Source: Veillonella ratti (GTDB lineage Bacteria > Bacillota > Negativicutes > Veillonellales > Veillonellaceae). From it: a DNA stretch of 64,000 bases. Where the stretch lies: positions 1 to 64,000 of the forward strand of contig NZ_RQUX01000009.1 of the NCBI RefSeq assembly GCF_003992115.1, in the 5' to 3' direction. A program made the position numbers and the translations under genes. Below, piece after piece: positions 26,312 to 35,897 of this stretch. The notes below the pieces were generated by a model. The model was not told the origin of the DNA. It worked only from the letters and a program-made list of their open reading frames with translations, and did no database searches. Position 1 is the stretch's first letter. Each line of letters opens with the position of its first letter.

Positions 26312-27559
26312 TTAATCGGCTTTACGATTAGCTAAGATTTCTTCCGCAGCGCCCAAAATGCCGAGCATGGAATGCTCAAAAACAAGGCCGCCCTGCATAA
26401 AGATAGTATACGGTGGACGAACCGGACCGTCCGCACTGAGTTCGATGGATGAACCCTGTACAAAGGTACCGCCGGCCATAATAATTTGATCCGTATAGCC
26501 CGGCATATCCCCCGGTACGGGGCGCACATGCGCATCTACCGGCGAATAAGCCTGCATACCGCGGCAGAATTGCTCCATTTCATCCGCATTATTCAAATTA
26601 ATTGCTTGAATTAAGTCAAATCGAGGGGAATCTACTTTAGGAAATACTTCATAGCCAAGAAGTGTACCCACCGCTGCCGTATATACAGCCCCTTTCAAGG
26701 CTTGCAATACAACATGAGGTGCCAAGAATAAGCCTTGGAAGAACAAACGATAGCCCGGCGAATAGGAACCCATGTGGTCACCTAAGCCCGGTGCGGTCAA
26801 TTCATAAGCCACATCTTCAACCAACGATTCTTTACCGGCTACATAACCACCGGTCGGTGCAATACCGCCGCCGGCATTTTTAATCAAAGAACCGGCCATG
26901 ATATCGGCACCATGTTCGAGCGGTTCCGACATTTCGGTAAACTCGCCATAACAATTATCTACGAAACAAATTGTCTTAGGATTCTTTGCTTTTACAACCT
27001 TACAGATTTTTTCAATATCCGTAACGGAAAGCGGCTCACGGGTACTGTAACCGCGAGAACGTTGAATTACGACTACCCGGGTATTTTCGGTTACGGCTTC
27101 GGCAATACCGTCTAAATCATAGGTATTGTCTTTTAACGGTACTTCTTTATAAATAAAGCCCCGTTCTACTAAAGAATTGCGCACAGGATGCGGTACACCG
27201 ATGACAGACTGCATCGTATCATACGGGGCGCCTACAGCATACACAAACTCTTTACCTTGCTTACCGCTGCCGAGCAATGCGATTAGTGTCGTTGCCAAAG
27301 CATGTGTACCTGACACGAAATGGGCACGTACTAAGGCCTTTTCCGCTTTAAACACATGTGCGAACACTTCGTCCAATTTTTCACGACCACTGTCATTATA
27401 ACCGTAACCGCTGGAGCCGTTGAAGTGATAATCACTGAGCTGACATTCTTTAAAAGCTTCCAACACTTTCTTGGTGTTGTGCAAGGCAATTGGTTCAAAC
27501 TGTTTAAATTGAGGCTCTGCCATACGCAAAGCTTCGTCCCGTATACTATCTAAATTCAT
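26312..27559 (-). CDS. ynbB: PLP-dependent methionine gamma-lyase family protein (YnbB-like)
   Basis: A fold-type I PLP enzyme, 415 residues from the ATG at 27559. NGSSGYGYNDSGREKLDEVFAHVF and VVVIQRSRGYSTREPLSV are typical of the YnbB/'aluminium resistance' family (related to cystathionine lyases). SLIKNAGGGIAPTGGY holds the probable PLP lysine. The physiological substrate is not established. It follows miaA after 37 nt, as in many firmicutes; hfq, often found at this point, is absent. The longer reading to 27595 would almost reach the miaA stop and lacks a better ribosome site. Confidence 0.88.
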   Translation of the reverse strand: MNLDSIRDEALRMAEPQFKQFEPIALHNTKKVLEAFKECQLSDYHFNGSSGYGYNDSGREKLDEVFAHVFKAEKALVRAHFVSGTHALATTLIALLGSGKQGKEFVYAVGAPYDTMQSVIGVPHPVRNSLVERGFIYKEVPLKDNTYDLDGIAEAVTENTRVVVIQRSRGYSTREPLSVTDIEKICKVVKAKNPKTICFVDNCYGEFTEMSEPLEHGADIMAGSLIKNAGGGIAPTGGYVAGKESLVEDVAYELTAPGLGDHMGSYSPGYRLFFQGLFLAPHVVLQALKGAVYTAAVGTLLGYEVFPKVDSPRFDLIQAINLNNADEMEQFCRGMQAYSPVDAHVRPVPGDMPGYTDQIIMAGGTFVQGSSIELSADGPVRPPYTIFMQGGLVFEHSMLGILGAAEEILANRKAD

Positions 27560-27596
27560 TATCTCAAAACATCCTAACTTAAAAATTAAATTCAAC

Positions 27597-28529
27597 TTAT
27601 ACTATGATGCCCGATTTTTGAATTAAACTCATCGCTTCTTCAAAAATCGAATCACCACTGCGACCATTATCACAATCGATCCAAACTATATAGGGCATGC
27701 GTTTATACCAAGTAATTTGACGTTTGGCAAAACGGCGCGTATTTTGCTGTATGGCGGCGATGGCTTCGTCTTTTGTGCATTCACCGTTAAAATATGCCAC
27801 CACTTCTTTATAGCCGATGCCTTTAAACGCCTGACAGTCAGGCGATACACCGGCCGCTAACAGTCGCTCCACTTCTTCAAAAAGGCCCTGCTCTACCATG
27901 ATGTTGACCCGTAAATTAATACGCTCATACAGTTCCTCTCGATTACGGTGCAAACCAATAACCGGACCTTCAAAGGATAAGCCTGCTTTCGTCTGATTAG
28001 TCAAGGCCTCATAGTTCCCCTGCTCCATCAATTCAATGGCACGGAACAAGCGATGTTTATCGGTGAAACGAAGCTCAATACCGCCTTTTTTGGCTAATTC
28101 TTCGGCATAGGCCAACAGGCCTTCATCGCCCTTTGTTTGCCATAATTCATCGAGCCGTTCACGAATGCCTGTATTCGGTCCTTCTACTGAAAAATCAAAG
28201 CCTTCCAACAAAGATTGTACATAAAAACCGGTACCACCTGACAGAATCGGCATATGGCCTTCTGTATGAGATTTGGTAATTTCCCGACGAGCTTCTAACT
28301 GAAAATCGGCGGCACTATAAGATTCATCGGCAGACCGAATATCAATCAAACGATGTGGCACCGCTTCGAGCTCTTCACGAGACGGTTTCGCTGTACCGAT
28401 ATCAAGACCTTTATAAATTTGGTAGGCATCGTCGGAAATAACGATTCCATTAAGTTTCTTTGCGAGTCGCAAAGTTAAATCGGTTTTGCCCACAGCCGTC
28501 GGCCCTAAAATAGTAATCAATTGTTCCAT
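27597..28529 (-). CDS. miaA: tRNA dimethylallyltransferase
   Basis: Transfers a dimethylallyl group to A37 of tRNAs reading UNN codons; its product is the substrate of MiaB, encoded upstream. The P-loop ILGPTAVGKTDL, DDAYQIYKGLDIGTAKPS and SGGTGFYVQSL are clear, as is the C-terminal TRRFAKRQITWYKRM. AAGGAGG lies 6 nt before the ATG at 28529, so the upstream ATG at 28583 is rejected. Length 310 residues. Confidence 0.96.
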   Translation of the reverse strand: MEQLITILGPTAVGKTDLTLRLAKKLNGIVISDDAYQIYKGLDIGTAKPSREELEAVPHRLIDIRSADESYSAADFQLEARREITKSHTEGHMPILSGGTGFYVQSLLEGFDFSVEGPNTGIRERLDELWQTKGDEGLLAYAEELAKKGGIELRFTDKHRLFRAIELMEQGNYEALTNQTKAGLSFEGPVIGLHRNREELYERINLRVNIMVEQGLFEEVERLLAAGVSPDCQAFKGIGYKEVVAYFNGECTKDEAIAAIQQNTRRFAKRQITWYKRMPYIVWIDCDNGRSGDSIFEEAMSLIQKSGIIV

Positions 28530-28612
28530 ACGATACCTCCTTCCCATAAAAAAACTATTGGTTAGCCACCTTGTACGATTCAAACTGTTTTATTATATAA
28601 ACTGAATCACGG

Positions 28613-29427
28613 CTACCCCTCTACTTTATAGACGCCATAAGCTACGCGGCTATATTTACCGCCTAACAGCTCATCAGGCTCCATAGTTTGAAAAATCGAA
28701 CTGAATGGTCGTTCTTTTACAATAACTCTTTGTTTGGCTACACGTTTCGCTTCGCATAATATTGCTTTGGTAAAAACGCTCTCCACTAAATGGCCTCGCA
28801 GACTTAAAAACTGCGGACTTTCCGTAACGGGCACTTCAAACATAGGATCAAAATAGACAACATCAAAGCTATTGTCTTTGGCTCTTTGTAAAAAAGTTTC
28901 AAATCGCACGGCGCAAACTTGAATACGCCGTAACGCCGCCGTTACAGCGTCATTTTCGTGGACGAAATGACGTAAGCCGTAATTTGTAATATACGCCAGT
29001 AAAGGATTACCTTCAAGGGCTACCATCTTTTTACATGACCGTTTAGCATAGGCTACCACCAAACTATCACTACCAAGGCCGGCCGTACAATCTAAAAACG
29101 ATGTGATCGCTTCGGGGCCGAGAGCTTCCACCAAATGATCTGTTTCGCCTCTGTCATAAGCGATGAGGCGAAGTTGTGCCATAGATAGGTGGAATTCATG
29201 GGCCTTACCCTCGCCTGTGAAAAGCTGTGGCCCCTTTTGACTGAAGATTAAAATATCTTTATCTTTATGATTAGCCTGTAAATTAGCCAAGGACAAGCGC
29301 TTCCGCTCTACATAAGGAGAATCCTAAGCAGTTTGGCTGCCCCTTTAGCTCGGGGAATCAAATCACCTTTACCTTTTTGCGACGTCGTCACAATGGCTCC
29401 ACAATTCAATGTTTCACTAATCATCAT
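28613..29427 (-). pseudogene. RsmJ-like class I SAM methyltransferase with apparent frameshift
   Basis: The C-terminal 28613-29296 frame (227 residues) holds the methyltransferase fold: FLDCTAGLGSDSLVVA, MVALEGNPLLA and VVYFDPMFE, resembling 16S rRNA m2G methyltransferases of the RsmJ type. The expected N-terminus is in another frame. The ORF 29308-29427 begins at an ATG overlapping the mutL stop, with GGAG before it, and encodes AIVTTSQKGKGDLIPRAKGA, a typical start for the family. It stops at 29308, and reading resumes one frame over as PYVERKRLSLANL. A missing C in a short C run near 29316 would explain it. Alternatives are programmed -1 slippage, a TTG restart at 29296, or sequence error. 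Confidence 0.7.
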
Positions 29428-31610
29428 TAACTCCGTAAGAATAATTTGCCCAGTTCTTCCGGCGTAAATTTTATAATCGTCGGACGACCGTGTGGGCAAA
29501 CATACGGTTTATCCGTATGGAATAATTCCTCAATCAAAACGGACATCTGATAGGTATTCAAGGTATGACCCGCTTTGATGGCACCCCGGCACGATGCATA
29601 GGCGAGCATTTCATGACGAAGCTGCGCTTTTGTGGGCGTCTGATAATCTTTTAACAATGAAAAAACATAACGCAAGATTTCTTCGCCCTTGCTTTCCACC
29701 AAATCGATAGGCAGTCCTTCAATTTTTAACTGGGTAGGTCCGCCTTGCACAACTTGGAAACCTAAGTTAAGAAGGGTGTTATTTTGTTCTTCCGCAATAA
29801 TTAACTCTTCCTCATTGGCTTCAATATATTGTGGAATCAAAAGTTCCTGCATTGGAATAGCTTCAGCGGATTTACAAAGTTGGTCATAACGAATCCGTTC
29901 ATGCGCCGCATGTTGGTCAATGATGTACAGATTATCGCCTTTCTTTGCCAAAATATAACAAGCCGCAACCTGACCCAAAGGCAAGAGACCGGTCGTATTG
30001 ACGTTGAAACTATTGCCATTTGCTGTACTGCCAAGCGCAGCATCGGTTGCTGAAGCCATGGCTGCTGTACCGGAATCATTGGGACCCGATCCGACTGCGT
30101 CATTAGCAACATAACTGATTGTACCATTAGAACCATAACCGGCGTTTCCCCGTAAGGATGAAGCTAACTGACGGAATTTCTCTTTATCTTCTTCCGTATA
30201 GCTTTTTGGCACAACAGCATCGTTAAAATCGCCCGACTCAATCCAAGAACTTTGTTCATAGGTCGCCCGTGTTGGCGCTTCAAAACCTTCCCGGCGAATT
30301 CGATTCACAAATTCATTTGTTTTTTCACGAGCCTGCTGAGAAACTTCCGCGAACGGATAAGCTGCCGAACCGGTGGAATTAACAATACCTATTTGACCCG
30401 TACTACTTCGATTGGCTGAGGCATCATTAAAGCCGACCGTATCGAACTCAAGATTGATGGCCGAACCACCGTCGGAAGTGATATCAATGTCATTGATTTT
30501 TGCCAAATCATGATTGGTAAAGGCTTTTTCATAATTAACGGCGGTAGTAATACTGTCATCACCGCCGACAAAACCGCCTAAACCGTCCATGCCGGAATTA
30601 TCACGGCCGATTACCTGTTGCATCGGATTTTGCAAAGCTTGCAAAATCGCATGATACACGGCTTTAAATACGGGCTTATCATCTTCGAATTTAACTTCGC
30701 TCTTACGAGGATGCACATTAATATCAACAGTGCCCGGTGGTACCGTAATCGTTAGCAACACCAAAGGATAGCCGCCCTTTGGCAACAACGCATGATACGC
30801 ATTGTCAATGGCTTTCGTAATGGCTTTATCGCCGATAACGCGATTATTAACTACTACAGTCTGCCAAATACGACTGCTTTTTAATAAAGTCGGCTTACTT
30901 ACTACACCATGAATCGTAATGCCTTCCGACTCATAAGCAATGGGAAAAATATCATCACTAACTTTATAGCCGTATAAAGCGGATACCGTATCCACAAGAT
31001 TACCATTTCCCGGCACGACGATACTCACTGTATCATTATTAATCAATTTGAAGGCCACATGGGGATTGCTGAGGGCTAATTTACCGACAATATCCTGAAT
31101 CTTAGCCGCTTCCGTACGCTCCGTTTTTAAAAACTTACGACGCGCCGGTGTGTTGTAAAATAAATCACGCACTTCAATGGTTGTGCCCGGTTGCGCCCCA
31201 AAAGGCAGACAATCAGTAAATTTACCGCCATCAATTAGGATGCGTGTACCCAATTCCTGATCAACTTTACGAGTAGTTAAACTGAAATGTGACACGGAAG
31301 CAATACTGGCCAAGGCTTCACCACGAAAGCCTAAGGACGCAATATCAAATAAATCATCCACCGAACGAATCTTGCTGGTAGCATGACGTAAAACCGCCAA
31401 GCGCGCATCTTCTTCGGTCATGCCTGAACCGTTATCGGTAACACGCATATACGTCGTCCCGCCATTGGCGATTTCGACTTCAATGGAAGTGGCGCCGGCA
31501 TCAAGGGAGTTTTCCAATAACTCTTTAATAACCGAAGCCGGCCTTTCTACTACTTCACCGGCCGCTATTTTATTGATTGTAACTTCATCAAGAACATGAA
31601 TCAAAGCCAT
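29427..31610 (-). CDS. mutL: DNA mismatch repair protein MutL
   Basis: GHKL ATPase (IAAGEVVERPASVIKELLENSLDAGA, DNGSGM, TSKIRSVDDL, LGFRGEALASI) that links MutS to downstream repair. After a 200-residue low-complexity Ser/Gly/Asn-rich linker comes the C-terminal endonuclease domain with DQHAAHERIRYD, SCRGAI and CPHGRP. The nicking motif DQHA-x2-E-x4-E has Asp instead of the final Glu, otherwise intact. Its ATG overlaps the mutS stop (TAATG), indicating coupled translation. Length 727 residues. Confidence 0.97.
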   Translation of the reverse strand: MALIHVLDEVTINKIAAGEVVERPASVIKELLENSLDAGATSIEVEIANGGTTYMRVTDNGSGMTEEDARLAVLRHATSKIRSVDDLFDIASLGFRGEALASIASVSHFSLTTRKVDQELGTRILIDGGKFTDCLPFGAQPGTTIEVRDLFYNTPARRKFLKTERTEAAKIQDIVGKLALSNPHVAFKLINNDTVSIVVPGNGNLVDTVSALYGYKVSDDIFPIAYESEGITIHGVVSKPTLLKSSRIWQTVVVNNRVIGDKAITKAIDNAYHALLPKGGYPLVLLTITVPPGTVDINVHPRKSEVKFEDDKPVFKAVYHAILQALQNPMQQVIGRDNSGMDGLGGFVGGDDSITTAVNYEKAFTNHDLAKINDIDITSDGGSAINLEFDTVGFNDASANRSSTGQIGIVNSTGSAAYPFAEVSQQAREKTNEFVNRIRREGFEAPTRATYEQSSWIESGDFNDAVVPKSYTEEDKEKFRQLASSLRGNAGYGSNGTISYVANDAVGSGPNDSGTAAMASATDAALGSTANGNSFNVNTTGLLPLGQVAACYILAKKGDNLYIIDQHAAHERIRYDQLCKSAEAIPMQELLIPQYIEANEEELIIAEEQNNTLLNLGFQVVQGGPTQLKIEGLPIDLVESKGEEILRYVFSLLKDYQTPTKAQLRHEMLAYASCRGAIKAGHTLNTYQMSVLIEELFHTDKPYVCPHGRPTIIKFTPEELGKLFLRS

Positions 31611-34342
31611 TAACGGCCACCTCCCTTACGGGCCTCTTCCTGTAATTTATAGAGTACGTTAAGTGCTTCAATCGGGGTCAAACTCATTACGTCGACTGCC
31701 AATAAATCATCCAACACGGACGTAGTGAATAAATTGGCATTAGTAGGCATGGCAAAGGTTGTATCATTAGCTCCATTGCCCTTACCATTTTCATTGTCGG
31801 AATTATGGCCAGCGGCATTAACCAAGGCTCCCGTACCGTTTAACGGCATAGCTTCTTGAGAACCACCGGAAGTACTCATGCGAGCTTCCCGCACAGCTCC
31901 TCTGTTACCACGTGATGTGGCGGCTTCTTCAACGGCCGAGCCTTCTAAAGCAGCTAATATAACTTCTGCTCGTTTTAATACGGAATTTGGCAAACCTGCC
32001 AATTTGGCAACATGAATACCGTAGCTGCGGTCCGCCCCGCCCCGTACAATACGACGGAGGAATACAACATCTTTCCCCTTTTCTTTAACGGCTACCGTAT
32101 AATTTTTAAGCTTTTCATACTGTTCTTCCAAGCAAATAAGCTCGTGATAATGGGTAGCAAACAAGGTTTTGCCATGAATGTGTTTACAAATATATTCCAC
32201 TACAGCCTGGGCAATACTAAGTCCGTCAAAAGTACTTGTACCACGACCAATTTCGTCGAGAATAAGCAAACTATTTGCCGTCGCATTATTCAAAATGTAA
32301 GCTACTTCTTTCATTTCCACCATGAATGTACTTTGACCGGTGGAAATATCATCGCTCGCACCGACACGGGTAAAAATACGATCAACCGGAGAAATAACGG
32401 CTTCACGAGCCGGAATAAAAGATCCGATTTGGGCCATAATCATAAGGACCGCAACTTGACGCATATACGTTGATTTACCGGCCATATTTGGCCCTGTAAT
32501 GAGCAAGAATTCTTCACCGCTATGGTTCAAAGTAACATCATTCGGTACAAAGACTTCCCGTTTCAAATATTTTTCAATAACCGGATGACGACCGTCACGA
32601 ATTGTGATTTGGCCGTTCATGGTCATAGTCGGGCAAATGTAATTTTCTTCGTAAGCCACTTGAGCCAAGCCCGATAAAACATCAAGATTAGCTAAAGCCC
32701 TCGCCGTTGCCTGAATCGGTTTTACCGCTTCTTTAACGGCTTCACGAAGTTCTTGATATAGTTTTTGCTCTAAGGAAATAATCTTGTCCTTAGCGCTTAA
32801 TATATTAACTTCAAACTCTTTAAGTTCCGGTGTGATATAGCGTTCCGCATTAGCTAATGTTTGTTTACGAATAAAATAATCCGGTACATCAGCTGCATTA
32901 GCATGAGATACTTCAAAATAATAGCCAAACACTTTATTGTAACCGGTTTTTAGACGGATACCGGTTTTGGAACGGGCTTCTTCTTCCAAGCGATGCAGCC
33001 ATTCCTGACTATTTGTCGCCATAGAGCGAAGATCATCCAATTCCTGATTAAAACCATCGCGAATAACGCGACCGTCTTTTAAAGTAAGGGCCGGTTGCTC
33101 GGCAATAGCACGATTTAATAAGTCATACACATCGGCATGGCAGTCAATCTGACTCACCACTTCTTGCAGTAAAGTGCTTTCAAAAGCACCGGCAATATGT
33201 ACTAAGTCAGGCAAAATACGGAGTGATTCACGAAGTGATGTGAAATCACGGGGTGATACGGAGCCGGTCTCTACACGGGCCAAAATACGTTCAAAGTCAA
33301 AAATTAGTTTTAACAATTCCCGTAAGCGGCCCTGTTCCGTAGGTTTAGCAATCAATTCCGTAATGGCACGCTGACGTCGTTCGATATGATGAATATCCAT
33401 GAGCGGACTTTCCACCCATTGTTTCAAAAGACGCGCGCCCATCGGCGTCAAGGTTTTATCCAATACCTGTAAGAGAGTACCCTTAACACCGCCATCACGA
33501 AGATTATGGGTTACTTCCAAATGACGAAGGCTCGATGTATCAAGCACCATACGATCGCCGATATGGAGCGGATGGATATAGTTGATATGAGAAATGTCAG
33601 TTTTAATTACGGTGGAAAGATAGGTCAATAAATAGCCCAAACCCTCCAATACATCTTCTTCCAATAAACCGGCATCGGCAAAGTGAATCATGCCCTGCTC
33701 GCGCACATCAGCTACCGGTAAGTTCGGCATAAACGGCGATAAGGCTACATTGTCTAATTGAACGTCGATAAAATCCTGTAATTCTTTACCCAAAGGCAGG
33801 CTACCGACGGTAACGATTTCCGAAGGACGATACATGGACAAAGCATCCTGAATGGCGCTTTGACGCTGACCATGACTGATTCTATCCCATATCACTTCAC
33901 CGGTGGAAACATCGCAAAAAATCTGAATTAACGCCTCATCGGTGCGATAGAAGAGCGCCAGGAAGTTGTTTTCACGCGCTTCCGTACCGTTTTCCGTAAG
34001 TACCGTGCCCGGCGTAATTACACGAATTACATCGCGTTTAACGATGCCCTTCGCTTCTTTGGGGTCTTCCACCTGCTCGCAAATCGCTACCTTATAGCCT
34101 TTTTTTATTAATTTTTCAATATAGCTTTCCGCTGCATGATACGGCACGCCACACATGGGCGCTTTCTCCGCTTCGCCGGAGTTGCGTCCGGTAAGGGTAA
34201 TGTTGAGTTCTCGCGAGGCTGTTAGAGCATCGTCATAAAAGAGCTCATAAAAGTCACCGAGACGGAAAAACAGCAACTCTTCTTTGTATTTATCTTTTAT
34301 GGAAAAATACTGATCCATCATGGGCGTTTGTTTTTTGCTCAT
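31610..34342 (-). CDS. mutS: DNA mismatch repair protein MutS
   Basis: Mismatch-recognition ATPase. The N-terminal mismatch-binding domain has the FFRLGDFYELF motif (Phe-x-Glu type), followed by connector, lever and clamp. The C-terminal ATPase has GPNMAGKSTYMRQ (Walker A), LLILDEIGRGTSTFDG (Walker B and signature) and LFATHYHEL. A 90-residue Ser/Gly/Asn-rich stretch precedes the last helix-turn-helix-like segment. The start at 34342 has GGAGG 5 nt upstream; the upstream ATG at 34390 overlaps an inverted repeat. Length 910 residues. Confidence 0.97.
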   Translation of the reverse strand: MSKKQTPMMDQYFSIKDKYKEELLFFRLGDFYELFYDDALTASRELNITLTGRNSGEAEKAPMCGVPYHAAESYIEKLIKKGYKVAICEQVEDPKEAKGIVKRDVIRVITPGTVLTENGTEARENNFLALFYRTDEALIQIFCDVSTGEVIWDRISHGQRQSAIQDALSMYRPSEIVTVGSLPLGKELQDFIDVQLDNVALSPFMPNLPVADVREQGMIHFADAGLLEEDVLEGLGYLLTYLSTVIKTDISHINYIHPLHIGDRMVLDTSSLRHLEVTHNLRDGGVKGTLLQVLDKTLTPMGARLLKQWVESPLMDIHHIERRQRAITELIAKPTEQGRLRELLKLIFDFERILARVETGSVSPRDFTSLRESLRILPDLVHIAGAFESTLLQEVVSQIDCHADVYDLLNRAIAEQPALTLKDGRVIRDGFNQELDDLRSMATNSQEWLHRLEEEARSKTGIRLKTGYNKVFGYYFEVSHANAADVPDYFIRKQTLANAERYITPELKEFEVNILSAKDKIISLEQKLYQELREAVKEAVKPIQATARALANLDVLSGLAQVAYEENYICPTMTMNGQITIRDGRHPVIEKYLKREVFVPNDVTLNHSGEEFLLITGPNMAGKSTYMRQVAVLMIMAQIGSFIPAREAVISPVDRIFTRVGASDDISTGQSTFMVEMKEVAYILNNATANSLLILDEIGRGTSTFDGLSIAQAVVEYICKHIHGKTLFATHYHELICLEEQYEKLKNYTVAVKEKGKDVVFLRRIVRGGADRSYGIHVAKLAGLPNSVLKRAEVILAALEGSAVEEAATSRGNRGAVREARMSTSGGSQEAMPLNGTGALVNAAGHNSDNENGKGNGANDTTFAMPTNANLFTTSVLDDLLAVDVMSLTPIEALNVLYKLQEEARKGGGR

Positions 34343-34382
34343 AGACGCCTCCACTTTTTTAAAAACACTGTATAGTAACTTA

Positions 34383-34431
34383 TTAATCAAACCCTAAAAC
34401 TTCATAAAATAAGCTGTTAAGGTTTGATTAA
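34383..34431. repeat. Perfect 11-bp inverted repeat between miaB and mutS
   Basis: TTAATCAAACC and GGTTTGATTAA enclose 27 nt. It lies just upstream of the mutS ribosome site. No T-tract follows, so it could be an mRNA-processing hairpin or a weak terminator separating miaB from mutS. Confidence 0.5.
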
Positions 34432-34455
34432 ATGATAAATCTGTTAGAAATTAAA

Positions 34456-35766
34456 TTATACGATAGTGCCGTATAAAATCCAAGTTTGCGCACGGTCAAC
34501 ACGAGCATTTACAGTTTGGCCAATCTCTAAGGATTCATCCTTAGGGAATAAAATCATCTTGTTACCGGACGTACGACCGAACCAAACGTCCTCATCGTTA
34601 CGGCTTGGGCCTTCCACGATAATTTCATAGGTCTTGCCTTCCATTTCCTTATTAAGTTCCAAGGAAATTTCATTTTGCACGTCCATCAAAGCTTGTAAAC
34701 GTACGCGTTTTACTTCTTCCGGTACTTGGTCTTCCATGGTAGCTGCCGGCGTGCCGGAACGTTTGGAGAAGATAAATGTATAGGCCATGTCATAGCGAAT
34801 ATCTTTTAATAATTGCAAAGTTGCCTGGAAATCTTCTTCCGTTTCACCCGGGAACCCAACAATTAAGTCCGTTGTCAAAGTAAGTCCGTCGATTTTTTCA
34901 CGACAATAGTCAATTAATTCTTTATAATGTTCAACCGTATAACGGCGATTCATCTTCTGTAAAATGCGATTGGAGCCGGATTGAATCGGCAAATGAAGCT
35001 GCGTAACTACGTTCGAGGAACGACCGAGAGCATCAATCATTTCTTTATTCATATCCTGCGGATGACTCGTCATGTACCGAATGCGTTCAATTCCCGGAAT
35101 TCCGTCAAGGGCATCAATTAAGTCGCCAAAATGCGTCCCATCTTTGAAGTCTAAGCCGTAAGAGTTAACGTTTTGCCCAAGCAAGGTAATTTCCTTATGA
35201 CCGCTGGCACCGAGTTTTTTAACATCTTCCACAATCGCTGCGATAGGACGACTGATTTCGCGGCCGCGTACATGAGGTACGATGCAATAGGTACAGAACT
35301 TGTTACAACCGTTCATGATTGGCACCCAAGCGGAGAATGTCCCCATTGGTTTGGCTTCCAATTCATGAAGCACGGAATTATCCATTTCAATATTAATCTG
35401 ATGTTTATGCGTGCGTTGTACTTCTTCAACCATTTCATTGATATGACGCAAGTTATGAGTCCCCAATACGATATCGATATGAGGTGCTCGTTTAAACATA
35501 TCCGCCTGGTTTTTCTGAGCCATACAACCGGTAATAGCGATGATTAAATTTTTATTCTTCTCTTTTAAATGCTTGAGTTCACCGATACGACCATAAATCT
35601 TATGTTCTGCAGTTTCACGTACACAACAAGTATTTAAAATAATCAAATCCGCTTCTTCAAAGTTTTCTGTATTGGTATAACCGGCTGTTTCTAACTGATG
35701 GGCCAAACGTTCCGAATCACTTTCGTTCATTTGGCAACCATAGGTAAATATATAATACTGCTTCAT
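34456..35766 (-). CDS. miaB: tRNA-2-methylthio-N6-dimethylallyladenosine synthase
   Basis: Radical-SAM methylthiotransferase that acts on i6A37 of tRNA, downstream of MiaA. The N-terminal UPF0004 domain shows TYGCQMNESDSE and NTCCVRETAE, TGCMAQ; the radical-SAM core shows CNKFCTYCIVPHVRGRE; the TRAM domain is at the end. 436 residues. It heads the miaB-mutS-mutL-(methyltransferase)-miaA-ynbB unit. Confidence 0.96.
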   Translation of the reverse strand: MKQYYIFTYGCQMNESDSERLAHQLETAGYTNTENFEEADLIILNTCCVRETAEHKIYGRIGELKHLKEKNKNLIIAITGCMAQKNQADMFKRAPHIDIVLGTHNLRHINEMVEEVQRTHKHQINIEMDNSVLHELEAKPMGTFSAWVPIMNGCNKFCTYCIVPHVRGREISRPIAAIVEDVKKLGASGHKEITLLGQNVNSYGLDFKDGTHFGDLIDALDGIPGIERIRYMTSHPQDMNKEMIDALGRSSNVVTQLHLPIQSGSNRILQKMNRRYTVEHYKELIDYCREKIDGLTLTTDLIVGFPGETEEDFQATLQLLKDIRYDMAYTFIFSKRSGTPAATMEDQVPEEVKRVRLQALMDVQNEISLELNKEMEGKTYEIIVEGPSRNDEDVWFGRTSGNKMILFPKDESLEIGQTVNARVDRAQTWILYGTIV

Positions 35767-35897
35767 ATCGTCTCCTTAGATGTCTTTCCTGTATTTCTTT
35801 ACTTCTTACTTCTTCTGCTGCTTTACAGCTTATACTGCTTAATTTATCTTACTACGCTTATACTTTTAGTAAAATTATTTCAAACCTTTTATACGTA

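Noticed and set aside
27560-27596. hfq between miaA and the PLP lyase
   Set aside because: The gap is only 37 nt and contains no gene; hfq is not in this cluster.
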